Source: Bacillota bacterium (GTDB lineage Bacteria > Bacillota > Clostridia > Acetivibrionales > JAFADI01). Taken from it: a stretch of DNA of 64,000 bases. Made by a program: the position numbers and the translations under genes. Below are positions 25,253 through 33,235 of this stretch, in pieces; the first letter of the stretch is position 1; the number at the start of each line of letters is the position of its first letter. The notes beneath the pieces are model-generated. The model did not search any database and had not been told where the DNA came from. It was given only the letters and a program-made list of their open reading frames with translations. The DNA lies in assembly GCA_023424965.1 (NCBI GenBank), contig JAFADI010000100.1, positions 16,001 to 80,000 on the forward strand, read 5' to 3'.

Positions 25253-26449
25253 TTATTTTGTTTTGGACAGATCGTCGAAGACCATGGCCAGTGCGCCCAT
25301 TGCCCCGCTTTCTTTGCCGAAAGAGGAACGGACCTTGATGGTTTTTTTAGCTTTGGACAGAAAAGGCCTCTGGTCCAGGTATTCCACTGTTTTGTCAAAA
25401 AGCCCGGGACACTTTTCGATAAAATATCCGCTGAAATAGATGATGTCCGGGTCGATAATACTGATGATGTTTCCTGCGGCGATGTTCAGGTAATAGGCGC
25501 ATTGGTCAATGGCTTCCACGCTGACCTTGTCCCCTGCCTCCGCACAGCTTATCAATTCATCCAGAGATATGTCTCCTTTTCCAAAAAGGCTTTCTTCCCC
25601 ATTCTCCAGCGCTTCCAGGGCATATCTCACCGCCGCCTTTCCGTCCGCATATGCTTCCAGGCAGCCCTTGTTGCCACAGGAGCACGGATATCCGTCCACC
25701 TGTACGACTGTATGCCCGATGTCCATGCCTCCGTCGATGAAGCCATGAAAGCTGTTCCCTTCCATGACCATTCCTCCGCCCACGCCCGAGTCGTATACAT
25801 TGATGGCGAAAATCTTTTTAAAGCCAAGGGCCTTTCCGAACCAATACTCGGCCAGGGCCGCACAGAAGGTTTCTTTGCCGATATAAGTCCTTATGCCTGT
25901 CTTTTCGGCAATGATCTCTTTTATGGGCACATCCTTCCATCCCGGCAATTTCGGCGGGTTCAGCATCCTTCCTGTTGAATGGTCATAGGGTCCCGGAATT
26001 GCCAGTCCCACTCCCAGTACTTTTCCTTTTTCGATGTTATTGCTCTCAATGCTTTTCTCGATCAAACCGACGATTTTTTCGATGACATAATCCTTCCCTT
26101 TATCAAGCTCTGAAACGGTATGAAGCTTGTCGATGACCTTTGCCTGGAAATCACTCAGAATGCAGATGATCTCCGTTGTATTGAGCTCGATTCCCACGGC
26201 GTAGCCCGCCTCCGGGTTCAGTTCCAGGTTTATGGGCTTCCTCCCCCCCATGGACTTGCCGCTGCCCACTTCCAGCAGCAGCTTTCCTTCCAGCAGTTCC
26301 TTGATGATATTTGTGATGGTTCCCGTCGTTAACCCTGTTTTAGTCACAAGATCCCTTCTGGGTATGGTTCCCGCCTTGCGCACCACATTTAGTACATGGA
26401 GGGTGTTGATTTCTTTCATGGTCTGGCTGTTGATTTTTTTAAAACTCAT
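25253..26449 (-). CDS. ROK-family transcriptional regulator (NagC/XylR type)
   Basis: Sugar-responsive repressor. Residues ~10-65 are a winged helix (INTLHVLNVVRKAGTIPRRDLVTKTGLTTGTITNI). Residues ~85-390 are the ROK sugar-kinase-like fold with LGVGLAIPGPYD and the zinc motif CSCGNKGCLEAYADG (~240). The kinase-like domain binds an inducing sugar. It heads the unit with the second receptor. The large perfect palindrome at 27757-27789, just upstream of the next minus-strand gene (dehydrogenase), is a good candidate target. Confidence 0.92.
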   Translation of the reverse strand: MSFKKINSQTMKEINTLHVLNVVRKAGTIPRRDLVTKTGLTTGTITNIIKELLEGKLLLEVGSGKSMGGRKPINLELNPEAGYAVGIELNTTEIICILSDFQAKVIDKLHTVSELDKGKDYVIEKIVGLIEKSIESNNIEKGKVLGVGLAIPGPYDHSTGRMLNPPKLPGWKDVPIKEIIAEKTGIRTYIGKETFCAALAEYWFGKALGFKKIFAINVYDSGVGGGMVMEGNSFHGFIDGGMDIGHTVVQVDGYPCSCGNKGCLEAYADGKAAVRYALEALENGEESLFGKGDISLDELISCAEAGDKVSVEAIDQCAYYLNIAAGNIISIIDPDIIYFSGYFIEKCPGLFDKTVEYLDQRPFLSKAKKTIKVRSSFGKESGAMGALAMVFDDLSKTK

Positions 26450-26596
26450 CGTCTACCTCAAATGGATTGATATTCGATCATTCATTTACAAATAAAATAA
26501 TTTTATGCTATTAATTCAACACAAACGGATAAAAACCTTTACCGGACCCCGTTTTTTTATTTATTTTCCTGCAAAGCTTCAAATACTCCGGGGCAT

Positions 26597-26649
26597 AAAA
26601 AGAAGGCATTGCCGTTCTTTTTGCAAAAACGACCTTCAATGCCTTCCTT
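26597..26649 (-). terminator. Intrinsic terminator of the dehydrogenase gene
   Basis: On the minus strand GAAGGCATTG and CAATGCCTTC flank a second inner hairpin (GTTTTTGCAAAAAGAAC) and are followed by a UUUUU tail. It lies right behind the dehydrogenase stop. Confidence 0.75.
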
Positions 26650-26665
26650 GAATGTTATTTCCCGC

Positions 26666-27727
26666 CTATTCATACCGGATGATGCATTTCTTTTTCAACT
26701 GTTTGGCTTCAATTTTTTCAAAGGCGGACAGGATATCTTTGAAGTCGATGATGTCGGAAATATAATCATCAAAGGAGATGATTCCGTCCTTCAGCCAGGC
26801 CACCACCTGATGATTGGCCAGATACTCCTCCACTTTGTCCGGCATCTGCTGAAAACGCAGATTCCAGTTATAGGGAGCCTTTGTCCAGTCGATTTCGGCC
26901 TTGGTATTTGCGGAAATACCATAGCAGCATATGCTTCCCCTGTCCTTTATCAGCAGCATGGCCTCGTTGATAACATCCGTGGCCCCCACGGCATCAATGA
27001 CATAATCTACTCCCCCGGGGCACAGCTCCCTGATCTTTTTCACGTTGTCCCTGTCCTTTGCATCCAACCCGTAGTCTGCGCCCAATGCCACCGCAGTCTG
27101 TACCTTATCTTCCACATGTTTGTCTATGGCAATAATCGGACTGGCACCCAGAATGCGCAAAAACTTGACAAAGGTCAGGCCTACGGGTCCGCACCCATAC
27201 ACAACGGCACTCTGGTTTTCTTTGATTCCGAAGACTTTTATGGCGCTGAGCACCTCTCTGAAGGTGACAATCATCGCCGCTTTCACCGGATCGAATTCCT
27301 CCGGCACCACGGTTTGCGCGTAGGCCTTGTCGGGAAAAGCCTCCGAATTCAGCAAAAAGCCTTCGCTTTTGCACGCCTGTGCGTCGTATACCACCCCGTA
27401 TTCCGAGTAACCTCCCCAGCCGGTATCGAATTCTCCGATTTTGTCGCAGAAGGGCATCATTACAATATCACCAACCTTGAAAGAGGTGACCTTGCTTCCC
27501 ACTTCCACCACTCTCCCCACCGCTTCATGTCCAAGCATGATGGGATAGTTTTCAACGGGCATGCCTTTAAAATTCCTGTGAATCAATTTCCCGTCCGTCC
27601 CGTTACAAATTCCGCAGCTGATGGTCTTCACCAGGGCCTGCCACGCATTGTACTCAGGAACCCGGCACTCCTCGACGCTCAGTCTTCCCTCCCTGTCTAC
27701 AACAAGGGTCTTCATCCTTTTCTCCAT
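26666..27727 (-). CDS. Zinc-dependent MDR alcohol/polyol dehydrogenase
   Basis: NAD(P)-dependent oxidoreductase, 353 aa from the preferred start. The catalytic zinc region is seen in SCGICNGTDGKL and GHEAVGRVVEVGSKV. The Rossmann fold shows VVYGCGPVGLTFVKFLRILGASPIIAID (~170-200). The usual four-cysteine structural zinc lobe is not evident. The ATG at 27727 follows GAGGGGGAG; the frame's first ATG at 27757 lies inside the operator palindrome. It is upstream of the ROK regulator and sugar transporter on the same strand, which suggests oxidation of an imported sugar alcohol to a ketose for the kinase and aldolase. Substrate is inferred only from context. Confidence 0.85.
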   Translation of the reverse strand: MEKRMKTLVVDREGRLSVEECRVPEYNAWQALVKTISCGICNGTDGKLIHRNFKGMPVENYPIMLGHEAVGRVVEVGSKVTSFKVGDIVMMPFCDKIGEFDTGWGGYSEYGVVYDAQACKSEGFLLNSEAFPDKAYAQTVVPEEFDPVKAAMIVTFREVLSAIKVFGIKENQSAVVYGCGPVGLTFVKFLRILGASPIIAIDKHVEDKVQTAVALGADYGLDAKDRDNVKKIRELCPGGVDYVIDAVGATDVINEAMLLIKDRGSICCYGISANTKAEIDWTKAPYNWNLRFQQMPDKVEEYLANHQVVAWLKDGIISFDDYISDIIDFKDILSAFEKIEAKQLKKKCIIRYE

Positions 27728-27756
27728 GCTTTTCTCCCCCTCTTGAATATTTTTCA

Positions 27757-27789
27757 TTTAATAGTTAAATACTTAATTTAACTATTAAA
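27757..27789. promoter_or_regulatory. Candidate operator: 14-bp perfect inverted repeat upstream of the dehydrogenase
   Basis: TTTAATAGTTAAAT (27757-27770) and ATTTAACTATTAAA (27776-27789) are exact inverted copies with a 5-bp spacer. It lies ~30 bp upstream of the dehydrogenase start. AT-rich palindromes of this shape are typical targets of ROK-family repressors, and the ROK gene is the next one downstream. The binding partner is inferred. Confidence 0.65.
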
Positions 27790-27996
27790 ATAATAAATAT
27801 ATATTTCTATGGATGCCATTAAATTCCTCTTTTTTTCAGAAAATAAGTTTTATTTTTAACCCCGCTGGAGGCTGTTGAAATGAAGGCCGTTTTCCGATAT
27901 AATTACCATAACTCCATTTTTTCGACATAATACAACAACGTTCGACAATTCTTCAAAATAAATTTATTCATTGCGGTAGAAACAATGGGAGGTTCT

Positions 27997-29685
27997 ATGC
28001 ACTTACGGTTAAGAGGAAAACTGTTGACTCTGTTCATTTCATTACTGGCAGCTTTTACTTTAATTCTGCTGCTCACCGTCCATATGCAGGTATCAAATCT
28101 GGCGCAGGAAAGTCTTATGTCCAAAGTGAATTCCGATTTGAAGCTGGGACTGGCCTTCCTGGATGAAAAGTACAGGGGAGCTTGGACGGTAAAAGAGGGA
28201 AAGTTTTACAAAGGAGACAAGCTCATCAATGAGGACCATTCCCTTGTTGACGAAATCAATAGCTATACGGCCGACATCGTGACTATTTTTATGGGTGATA
28301 CCAGGGTATCCACCAACGTTTTAAAAGAAGACGGAACCAGAGCCGTGGGAACCAAAGTTTCCGAGATAATTGCCGAAGAAGTCCTGGATCAGGGAAAAGA
28401 ACATACCGGGCTTGTAAATGTCCATGGCAAGGATTATGAGGGCAGGTACATTCCTTTAAAAGACGGCAGCGGAAAGAACGTGGGCATATTGTTCATGGGG
28501 GTGCTCAAAAGTGAATCCGACCGTTCCATCCTGCGGCTGGAAACCAACATGGTGGTTGTAAATATCCTTGTGATCATTGCAGCAATCGTTCTTGTCATTC
28601 TTTTTACCAACCCCATCATCAAGAGTGTCAACAAAATTGTTTCGGTGATTGAAGGCATTGCATCGGGCAATTTCAAGGTAAAGGCCGATGTAAAAAGAAA
28701 AGACGAAATCGGGGTCATCGCCAAAAACGTCAATATCATGGTGGAAAAGGTGGGTTCGCTGGTTTATGACATCAAAGAGGCAAGCCTCACGGTCTCTTCC
28801 TCCTCCCAGCAGGTAATGGCATCCTCCGAAGAGATCTGCAAGGTAGCGGAGCAAGTGGCGGAAGCCATCGACGAGGTCGCCAGGGGCGCCATGGAACAGG
28901 CTGCTACCACCGAGAACGGCAACAGGCAGATCCAGGGAATCGTTAAAAGCCTGGACCAGATAACGGAGGAAATGAACAACTCCAAAAAGCTGGCCCAGCA
29001 GGCAAAGGAAATCGTGCAGGCCGGCGGGAAATCCGTTGAAATACAGGAACTGAAAATGGGTGAAAACAGGCAGCTTTCCTGCAATGCCGCCGTTGCAATC
29101 ACCGAGCTTTCTATTAAGTCCAATGAGATCGGTCAGATTCTGGAAGTCATAAAAAGCATCGCGGAGCAAACAAACTTGCTGGCTCTGAATGCGGCCATTG
29201 AAGCCGCCAGAGCCGGTGAGGCTGGGAAAGGCTTCGCCGTAGTGGCGGACGAGGTCCGGAAGCTGGCGGAGCAGTCGGGTGTTTCGGTCAAAAAAATTGC
29301 CGGAATGATCACTGAGGTCCGGGAGAGTGTGGACAAAGCGGTGGCTGAAATGGGTAAGGCGGAAGAGTCCGTGGCCCAGCAGTCGGACGCTCTTGCAAAT
29401 ACCGTCAACGCATTTAAAGAAATCAAATGGATGGTGGAATCCATCTCCGATAAAATTGAAACAGTGACGGAAGCCTCCGATGCATTGTATGAAAACGCCA
29501 AAATCGCAGGCGACGGGATCACCGGTATCGCCAGCATCGCCCAGCAAACAGCGGCCGGAACGGAAGAAGTATCCGCATCCACCGAAGAGCAGACCTCCAT
29601 CATCAACCAAATCTCAGGCTCTGCCGACAATCTGGCAAAACTGGCCTCTGAACTGCGGGAGAAAGTCGAAAAATTCAACGTCTGA
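27997..29685 (+). CDS. Methyl-accepting chemotaxis protein
   Basis: Transmembrane chemoreceptor, 562 aa. Helix 1 lies at ~8-28 and helix 2 at ~182-202, around a ~150-residue Cache-like extracellular sensor (DLKLGLAFLDEKYRGAWTVKEG ... GILFMGVLKSESD). HAMP follows, then a long coiled-coil signalling domain. Its hairpin tip EQTNLLALNAAIEAARAGEAGKGFAVVADEVRKLAEQS is the highly conserved CheA/CheW contact. The ATG at 27997 behind GGGAGG is preferred. It is monocistronic with a terminator at 29699-29733. The ligand cannot be predicted. Confidence 0.93.
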   Translation: MHLRLRGKLLTLFISLLAAFTLILLLTVHMQVSNLAQESLMSKVNSDLKLGLAFLDEKYRGAWTVKEGKFYKGDKLINEDHSLVDEINSYTADIVTIFMGDTRVSTNVLKEDGTRAVGTKVSEIIAEEVLDQGKEHTGLVNVHGKDYEGRYIPLKDGSGKNVGILFMGVLKSESDRSILRLETNMVVVNILVIIAAIVLVILFTNPIIKSVNKIVSVIEGIASGNFKVKADVKRKDEIGVIAKNVNIMVEKVGSLVYDIKEASLTVSSSSQQVMASSEEICKVAEQVAEAIDEVARGAMEQAATTENGNRQIQGIVKSLDQITEEMNNSKKLAQQAKEIVQAGGKSVEIQELKMGENRQLSCNAAVAITELSIKSNEIGQILEVIKSIAEQTNLLALNAAIEAARAGEAGKGFAVVADEVRKLAEQSGVSVKKIAGMITEVRESVDKAVAEMGKAEESVAQQSDALANTVNAFKEIKWMVESISDKIETVTEASDALYENAKIAGDGITGIASIAQQTAAGTEEVSASTEEQTSIINQISGSADNLAKLASELREKVEKFNV

Positions 29686-29698
29686 GTCTACGGCCCCT

Positions 29699-29733
29699 AA
29701 ACCTCCATACCGTAAAATATGGAGGTTTTTTTA
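29699..29733 (+). terminator. Intrinsic terminator of the chemoreceptor gene
   Basis: AACCTCCATA and TATGGAGGTT form a 10-bp stem with an 8-nt loop, followed by seven T. Confidence 0.88.
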
Positions 29734-29817
29734 TTTCCACCTTTTGCTATGGAAAAGTATTTGATATAATGGTGCTAATTTACATTATTCTATTTTTTTC
29801 TACAAAGGGGCGGTCAA

Positions 29818-30978
29818 ATGAAGGATTTTATCAATGAACTTGTCGCTTTATATGGATTACTGAACAAGAACGTATCGGTTGAAGACACCCTGGAACATAT
29901 ATTTAAAACCTTCAAAGAATTCCTGCCTTTTGACAGGATCTGCATCGCTTTGCTGGACGGCTCGGAAAATGTGTATTCCCAGGCTATCCGCTCCGACTAT
30001 CCTCCTATCCTGGAGAAAGGTTTTGCCGTCAGTCTGTATGATACTTCCCTGAAAAATGTCATCGCCACAAAGCTGCCCCGCGTAATCAACAACTATGCCG
30101 AGTATTTGGGTGTAAACCCGGCTTCCGAACCCACCAGGCTCATCCTGGAGGAGGCCATCATGGCAAGCATCGCCTGTCCGCTGGTAACCAACGACCTCTG
30201 TTTCGGGGTCCTGATTTTTTCCAGCAAAACACCGGGCATATACAATGACACCCACGTGGAGCTTGTGAAGTTAATTGCAAATCACATGGCCATTGCCATT
30301 GAAAAGAACCTGCTGATAGACGATTTGATCCTCGCTTCCATCACCGGCTTCGCCCGGCTTGTAGAGGCCAAAGACAATGACACCGGTTCCCACCTTGAGA
30401 GAATGCAGAACTATTCCAAAATCATCGCCCTGGGACTGCAAAAAACGGAGAAATACAGGGATGTCATTGACGATGCCTTTATTGACGATGTCTTCCGGTT
30501 CAGCCCTCTTCACGATATAGGAAAGGTGGGCATCGCCGACGGAATTCTTTTAAAACCTGCCAAGCTCACTCCCGAAGAATTCGAGGTCATGAAAAAGCAC
30601 ACCATCATCGGCTGTGATGTGCTGCGCAAGGCCAGCAACAACCTTTTAAGAAACGGAAGGCATTTCTTTGACGTAGGGATTGAAATCGCCCTGGGCCACC
30701 ATGAAAAATATAATGGCAAGGGTTATCCCTACGGCCTTTCAGGTGACGAAATCCCGCTTTCCGCCAGAATCGTCATGGTGGCCGACGTCTTTGACGCCCT
30801 CACTTCAAAACGGGTTTATAAAAGCGCCTTTGCCATCGACGACGCCTTCAACATCATCGTGGACGAAAGCGGAAAAAGCTTTGACCCCGACGTGGTACAG
30901 ACCCTGCTGGACAGCAAGGACCTGGTTCTGGAAGTATACCAGAAATACCACGAAGGTGTGGATTTGGAAAGACGATAA
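29818..30978 (+). CDS. GAF / HD-GYP domain protein (probable cyclic-di-GMP phosphodiesterase)
   Basis: Soluble signalling protein, 386 aa. Residues ~15-165 form a GAF domain (DTLEHIFKTFKEFLPFDRICIALLDG ... LVKLIANHMAIAIEKN). Residues ~170-375 are HD-GYP, with DTGSHLERM, the metal motif HDIGKVGIADGIL, GHHEKYNGKGYPYGL as the GYP signature, and VADVFDALTSKRVYK. All expected metal-binding histidines and aspartates seem present, although the usual DG before GYP is NG here. It probably hydrolyses c-di-GMP under control of a small ligand or light/redox signal at GAF. AAAGGGG precedes the ATG. Convergent with the next kinase gene. Confidence 0.9.
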   Translation: MKDFINELVALYGLLNKNVSVEDTLEHIFKTFKEFLPFDRICIALLDGSENVYSQAIRSDYPPILEKGFAVSLYDTSLKNVIATKLPRVINNYAEYLGVNPASEPTRLILEEAIMASIACPLVTNDLCFGVLIFSSKTPGIYNDTHVELVKLIANHMAIAIEKNLLIDDLILASITGFARLVEAKDNDTGSHLERMQNYSKIIALGLQKTEKYRDVIDDAFIDDVFRFSPLHDIGKVGIADGILLKPAKLTPEEFEVMKKHTIIGCDVLRKASNNLLRNGRHFFDVGIEIALGHHEKYNGKGYPYGLSGDEIPLSARIVMVADVFDALTSKRVYKSAFAIDDAFNIIVDESGKSFDPDVVQTLLDSKDLVLEVYQKYHEGVDLERR

Positions 30979-31008
30979 CAATCGTACAGAAGTACAGGCT
31001 GCTGCCTT

Positions 31009-32562
31009 TTATGACAGGTAAATATCCGAAAATTCGATGGCAACAGCCTGTATCAGCCGTTTGTCCCTCTCTTCCGGCAGGCTCTCCCGTTTTGGAGATT
31101 CCGCAAGCCTTGTCACCGGAAGCATGACCGTGAAGCTGCTTCCCTTCCCCTCGCTGCTGTCCACCGTAATCTCCCCTTCAAGAGCGGTTACGAGCATTTT
31201 TACAAGGGACAGGCCGATACCGGTGCCTTCCGATTCCCTTGTCAAGCTGCTGTTCACCTGTCCGAACCGTTCAAAAATAAGCTTTTGCTTCTCCTTGGGT
31301 ATTCCCACGCCTTCGTCCTTGACCGTGATATACACCCTGTTTTTTTTGCAGCTCACCTTCACATAGATGCACTTTCCCTTTGGCGTAAATTTAATTGCGT
31401 TGGACAAAAGGTTCAGCAAAATCCGTTCGAACTTCTCATCGTCAAGAGCCATGACCTTTCTTTCCACATCCGAAGTGAACCGGACTTCAACCCCTTTGGC
31501 TTTTGCATACAACACAGTGGAGTCGGTGATGACTTTGGTTACGGCCACCACATTCATGTTTTTCAGGTACAGCTTTGTGCGCCCTGCTTCCGCCCGGGAC
31601 ACTTCCAGCAGGTTGTTGACCAGGCGCAGCTGCCGGAAAGCATTTTGCCGGATTTTGCCGACAAACCCGCCGATCTTCTCCGACATTTCGTTCTTGTATA
31701 CGGCTTCCATGGTCTGGATTGCCGCATTGATAACCGTCAACGGTGTTTTGAATTCGTGAGCAATAAATGAAAGAAATTCATTTTTTATCAGAATTGTATT
31801 TTCCAGCGCTTCCTTTTGTTTCATCACCTGCTTGACCTGTTCCTCAATGGACCGTCTGGCAAGGACCCTTTCCGTTACAAAAGTCAAAAGGAAAATCAGA
31901 TATTTTGTTCTTCCGTTCTCTTTTATGGGTGTGACGATGTAATCAAAATATATTTCCGTACCGTCGGCCTTAACAGTCTTATATTCTTTGCCATAGCAGG
32001 ACTTTTCCGTCTCAAGCACTTCTTTGATTTTCTCATCCCCAGGAAAATCCACCCAGCCCGGCGGGAGGTTATTCAAGGTTTTCCCCAAAAGACCCTCCGG
32101 TTTATTGCATGGCTCCGGGACCAGTTCCAGGTACCTCTCGTTTGCTTTTAAAAACATGAGCTCAGGAACGCTGCAAACCGCAACACCCAGATTGTTGTCA
32201 CTGCAAAGCTTGTCCAGCAAAGGCATGCTGTCTTCAATCCTGGAATTGGGTTTTTCCACGATGATGTAAATTCTTTCATTTTTGCCAAGGCCGCTGTGGG
32301 CAGAAACTAGTACCTGCTTCACCTGGTTCGATTTTGTAAAAAGATAAAAGTCCTTTGATTCCTGGTCCGGCGTCGTGCCCTCCCATCCCACATCGGACTT
32401 TAACAGGGTTTTGAATGTCTCTTGTTCTGTTTTACCTAAAAACTCCTCTCTTTTGTAACCTGTGAGGTCGGTCAGCGGGTAGCTCGCTTCCAGAATTTCC
32501 CCATTCCCTGCTAGTATATATGGCATAAATCGTAAATTGCTGAGTTCTGTATCCGGCTTCAA
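31009..32562 (-). CDS. PAS-domain sensor histidine kinase, soluble
   Basis: Cytoplasmic kinase of 517 aa. Two PAS-like regions lie in the first ~240 residues (PYILAGNGEILEASYPLTDLTGYKREEFLG and GVAVCSVPELMFLKANERYLELVP). A coiled coil follows, then HisKA with the phosphoacceptor in FLSFIAHEFKTPLTVINAA (~275), and HATPase with LNLLSNAIKFTPKGKC, VKDEGVGIPKEKQ and GTGIGLSLVKML. No membrane helices are evident. The TTG at 32562, 8 bp after GGAGG, is the best start. No response regulator is adjacent; such orphan kinases in Clostridia often feed Spo0A, which is speculative here. Confidence 0.9.
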   Translation of the reverse strand: MKPDTELSNLRFMPYILAGNGEILEASYPLTDLTGYKREEFLGKTEQETFKTLLKSDVGWEGTTPDQESKDFYLFTKSNQVKQVLVSAHSGLGKNERIYIIVEKPNSRIEDSMPLLDKLCSDNNLGVAVCSVPELMFLKANERYLELVPEPCNKPEGLLGKTLNNLPPGWVDFPGDEKIKEVLETEKSCYGKEYKTVKADGTEIYFDYIVTPIKENGRTKYLIFLLTFVTERVLARRSIEEQVKQVMKQKEALENTILIKNEFLSFIAHEFKTPLTVINAAIQTMEAVYKNEMSEKIGGFVGKIRQNAFRQLRLVNNLLEVSRAEAGRTKLYLKNMNVVAVTKVITDSTVLYAKAKGVEVRFTSDVERKVMALDDEKFERILLNLLSNAIKFTPKGKCIYVKVSCKKNRVYITVKDEGVGIPKEKQKLIFERFGQVNSSLTRESEGTGIGLSLVKMLVTALEGEITVDSSEGKGSSFTVMLPVTRLAESPKRESLPEERDKRLIQAVAIEFSDIYLS

Positions 32563-32692
32563 TAGTATAACCTCCATATATAATTGTGCTCCCACGCTCT
32601 ATTGTATGCCAAACCTGAATAAAATTCCATATTAAACTTTCATTTTTTGACATGGAAAAAATACAGCCTTATGGAATGGGTCCCGCAAAATT

Positions 32693-32935
32693 TTATGTCC
32701 AGGCGTCCAATACCCTGAAATCGTCGCCTTCCACGTCAACAAAAATGTTTATTACAGGGGAATTCACATGATCCACGCGGGCAATAAAGGAATTGTATCC
32801 CGCTCTTTGAATCAGTACCCGGGTTTCTCCGCCACAAGAGTATCCTTTAAATGCCTCAAGAATTTTGTCCTGAATTTCTTCCCTGGAACAAATGCCTATT
32901 TTTTTGATTTTTTCAACTACTTCGTCAACTCGCAC
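32693..32935 (-). CDS. Small hypothetical protein, 80 aa
   Basis: I do not recognise this family. The start is a GTG 7 bp after AAGGAG, a good site, which supports a real gene. The protein opens with a short amphipathic helix (RVDEVVEKIKKIG), has two cysteines (GICSREE and YSCGGET), and an alternating beta-like C-terminus (TRVLIQRAGYNSFIARVDHVNSPVINIFVDVEG). It has no signal peptide or membrane segment. It lies alone between the kinase and the SLH gene, so context gives no role. Confidence 0.6.
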   Translation of the reverse strand: MRVDEVVEKIKKIGICSREEIQDKILEAFKGYSCGGETRVLIQRAGYNSFIARVDHVNSPVINIFVDVEGDDFRVLDAWT

Positions 32936-33167
32936 ATAAAGACTCCTTTCTCTTCTGTAGAAATAGGGTGTAAAGATTTTCCCTTTAGTATTTCCAATTT
33001 TACAAGTTATACCCTTTCCCTATAAATATTCGAGGGGATATGGTACTTTTTCGTCCCTTATCCCCTCAAATGCCACACACATATATTCAAATAATTGGAA
33101 TACCGTCACAGAGGTAAAAATCCTCTCACTTTATTCAAGGTTTACCCCTCCCATTTTCGATTAAACA
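32936..33167. other. Intergenic region with a hairpin
   Basis: GAGGGGATA and TATCCCCTC around 33032-33070 are perfect 9-bp arms of a hairpin with an 18-20 nt loop. Otherwise no gene or recognisable site is seen besides the ribosome site of the 80-aa gene. Confidence 0.4.
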
Positions 33168-33212
33168 CAAAAAGGAACCCGGGTAAAATAAATGTATTTT
33201 ACCCGGGTTCCT
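33168..33212 (-). terminator. Intrinsic terminator of the SLH protein gene
   Basis: AGGAACCCGGGTAAAATA (33173-33190) and its exact inverse (33195-33212) form an 18-bp perfect stem with a 4-nt loop, followed on the minus strand by UUUUU. Unusually long and perfect. Confidence 0.9.
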
Positions 33213-33235
33213 CTCTCATTTGAAAAATACAGGTT

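Noticed and set aside
25106..25978. 290-codon plus-strand frame
   Set aside because: Antisense of the ROK regulator and receptor genes; composition is not protein-like.
26609..27781. 390-codon plus-strand frame
   Set aside because: Antisense of the MDR dehydrogenase; Pro/His/Phe-rich translation and no start signals, while the opposite strand has full enzyme motifs.
28456..29610. 384-codon minus-strand frame
   Set aside because: It is the antisense of the chemoreceptor gene, rich in Phe/His/Gly, with no ribosome site and no family character.
30995..31062. Inverted repeat ACAGGCTG/CAGCCTGT as terminator between convergent genes
   Set aside because: The loop is very long (~40 nt), one arm lies inside the kinase coding end and no T-run follows, so a terminator call is not supported.
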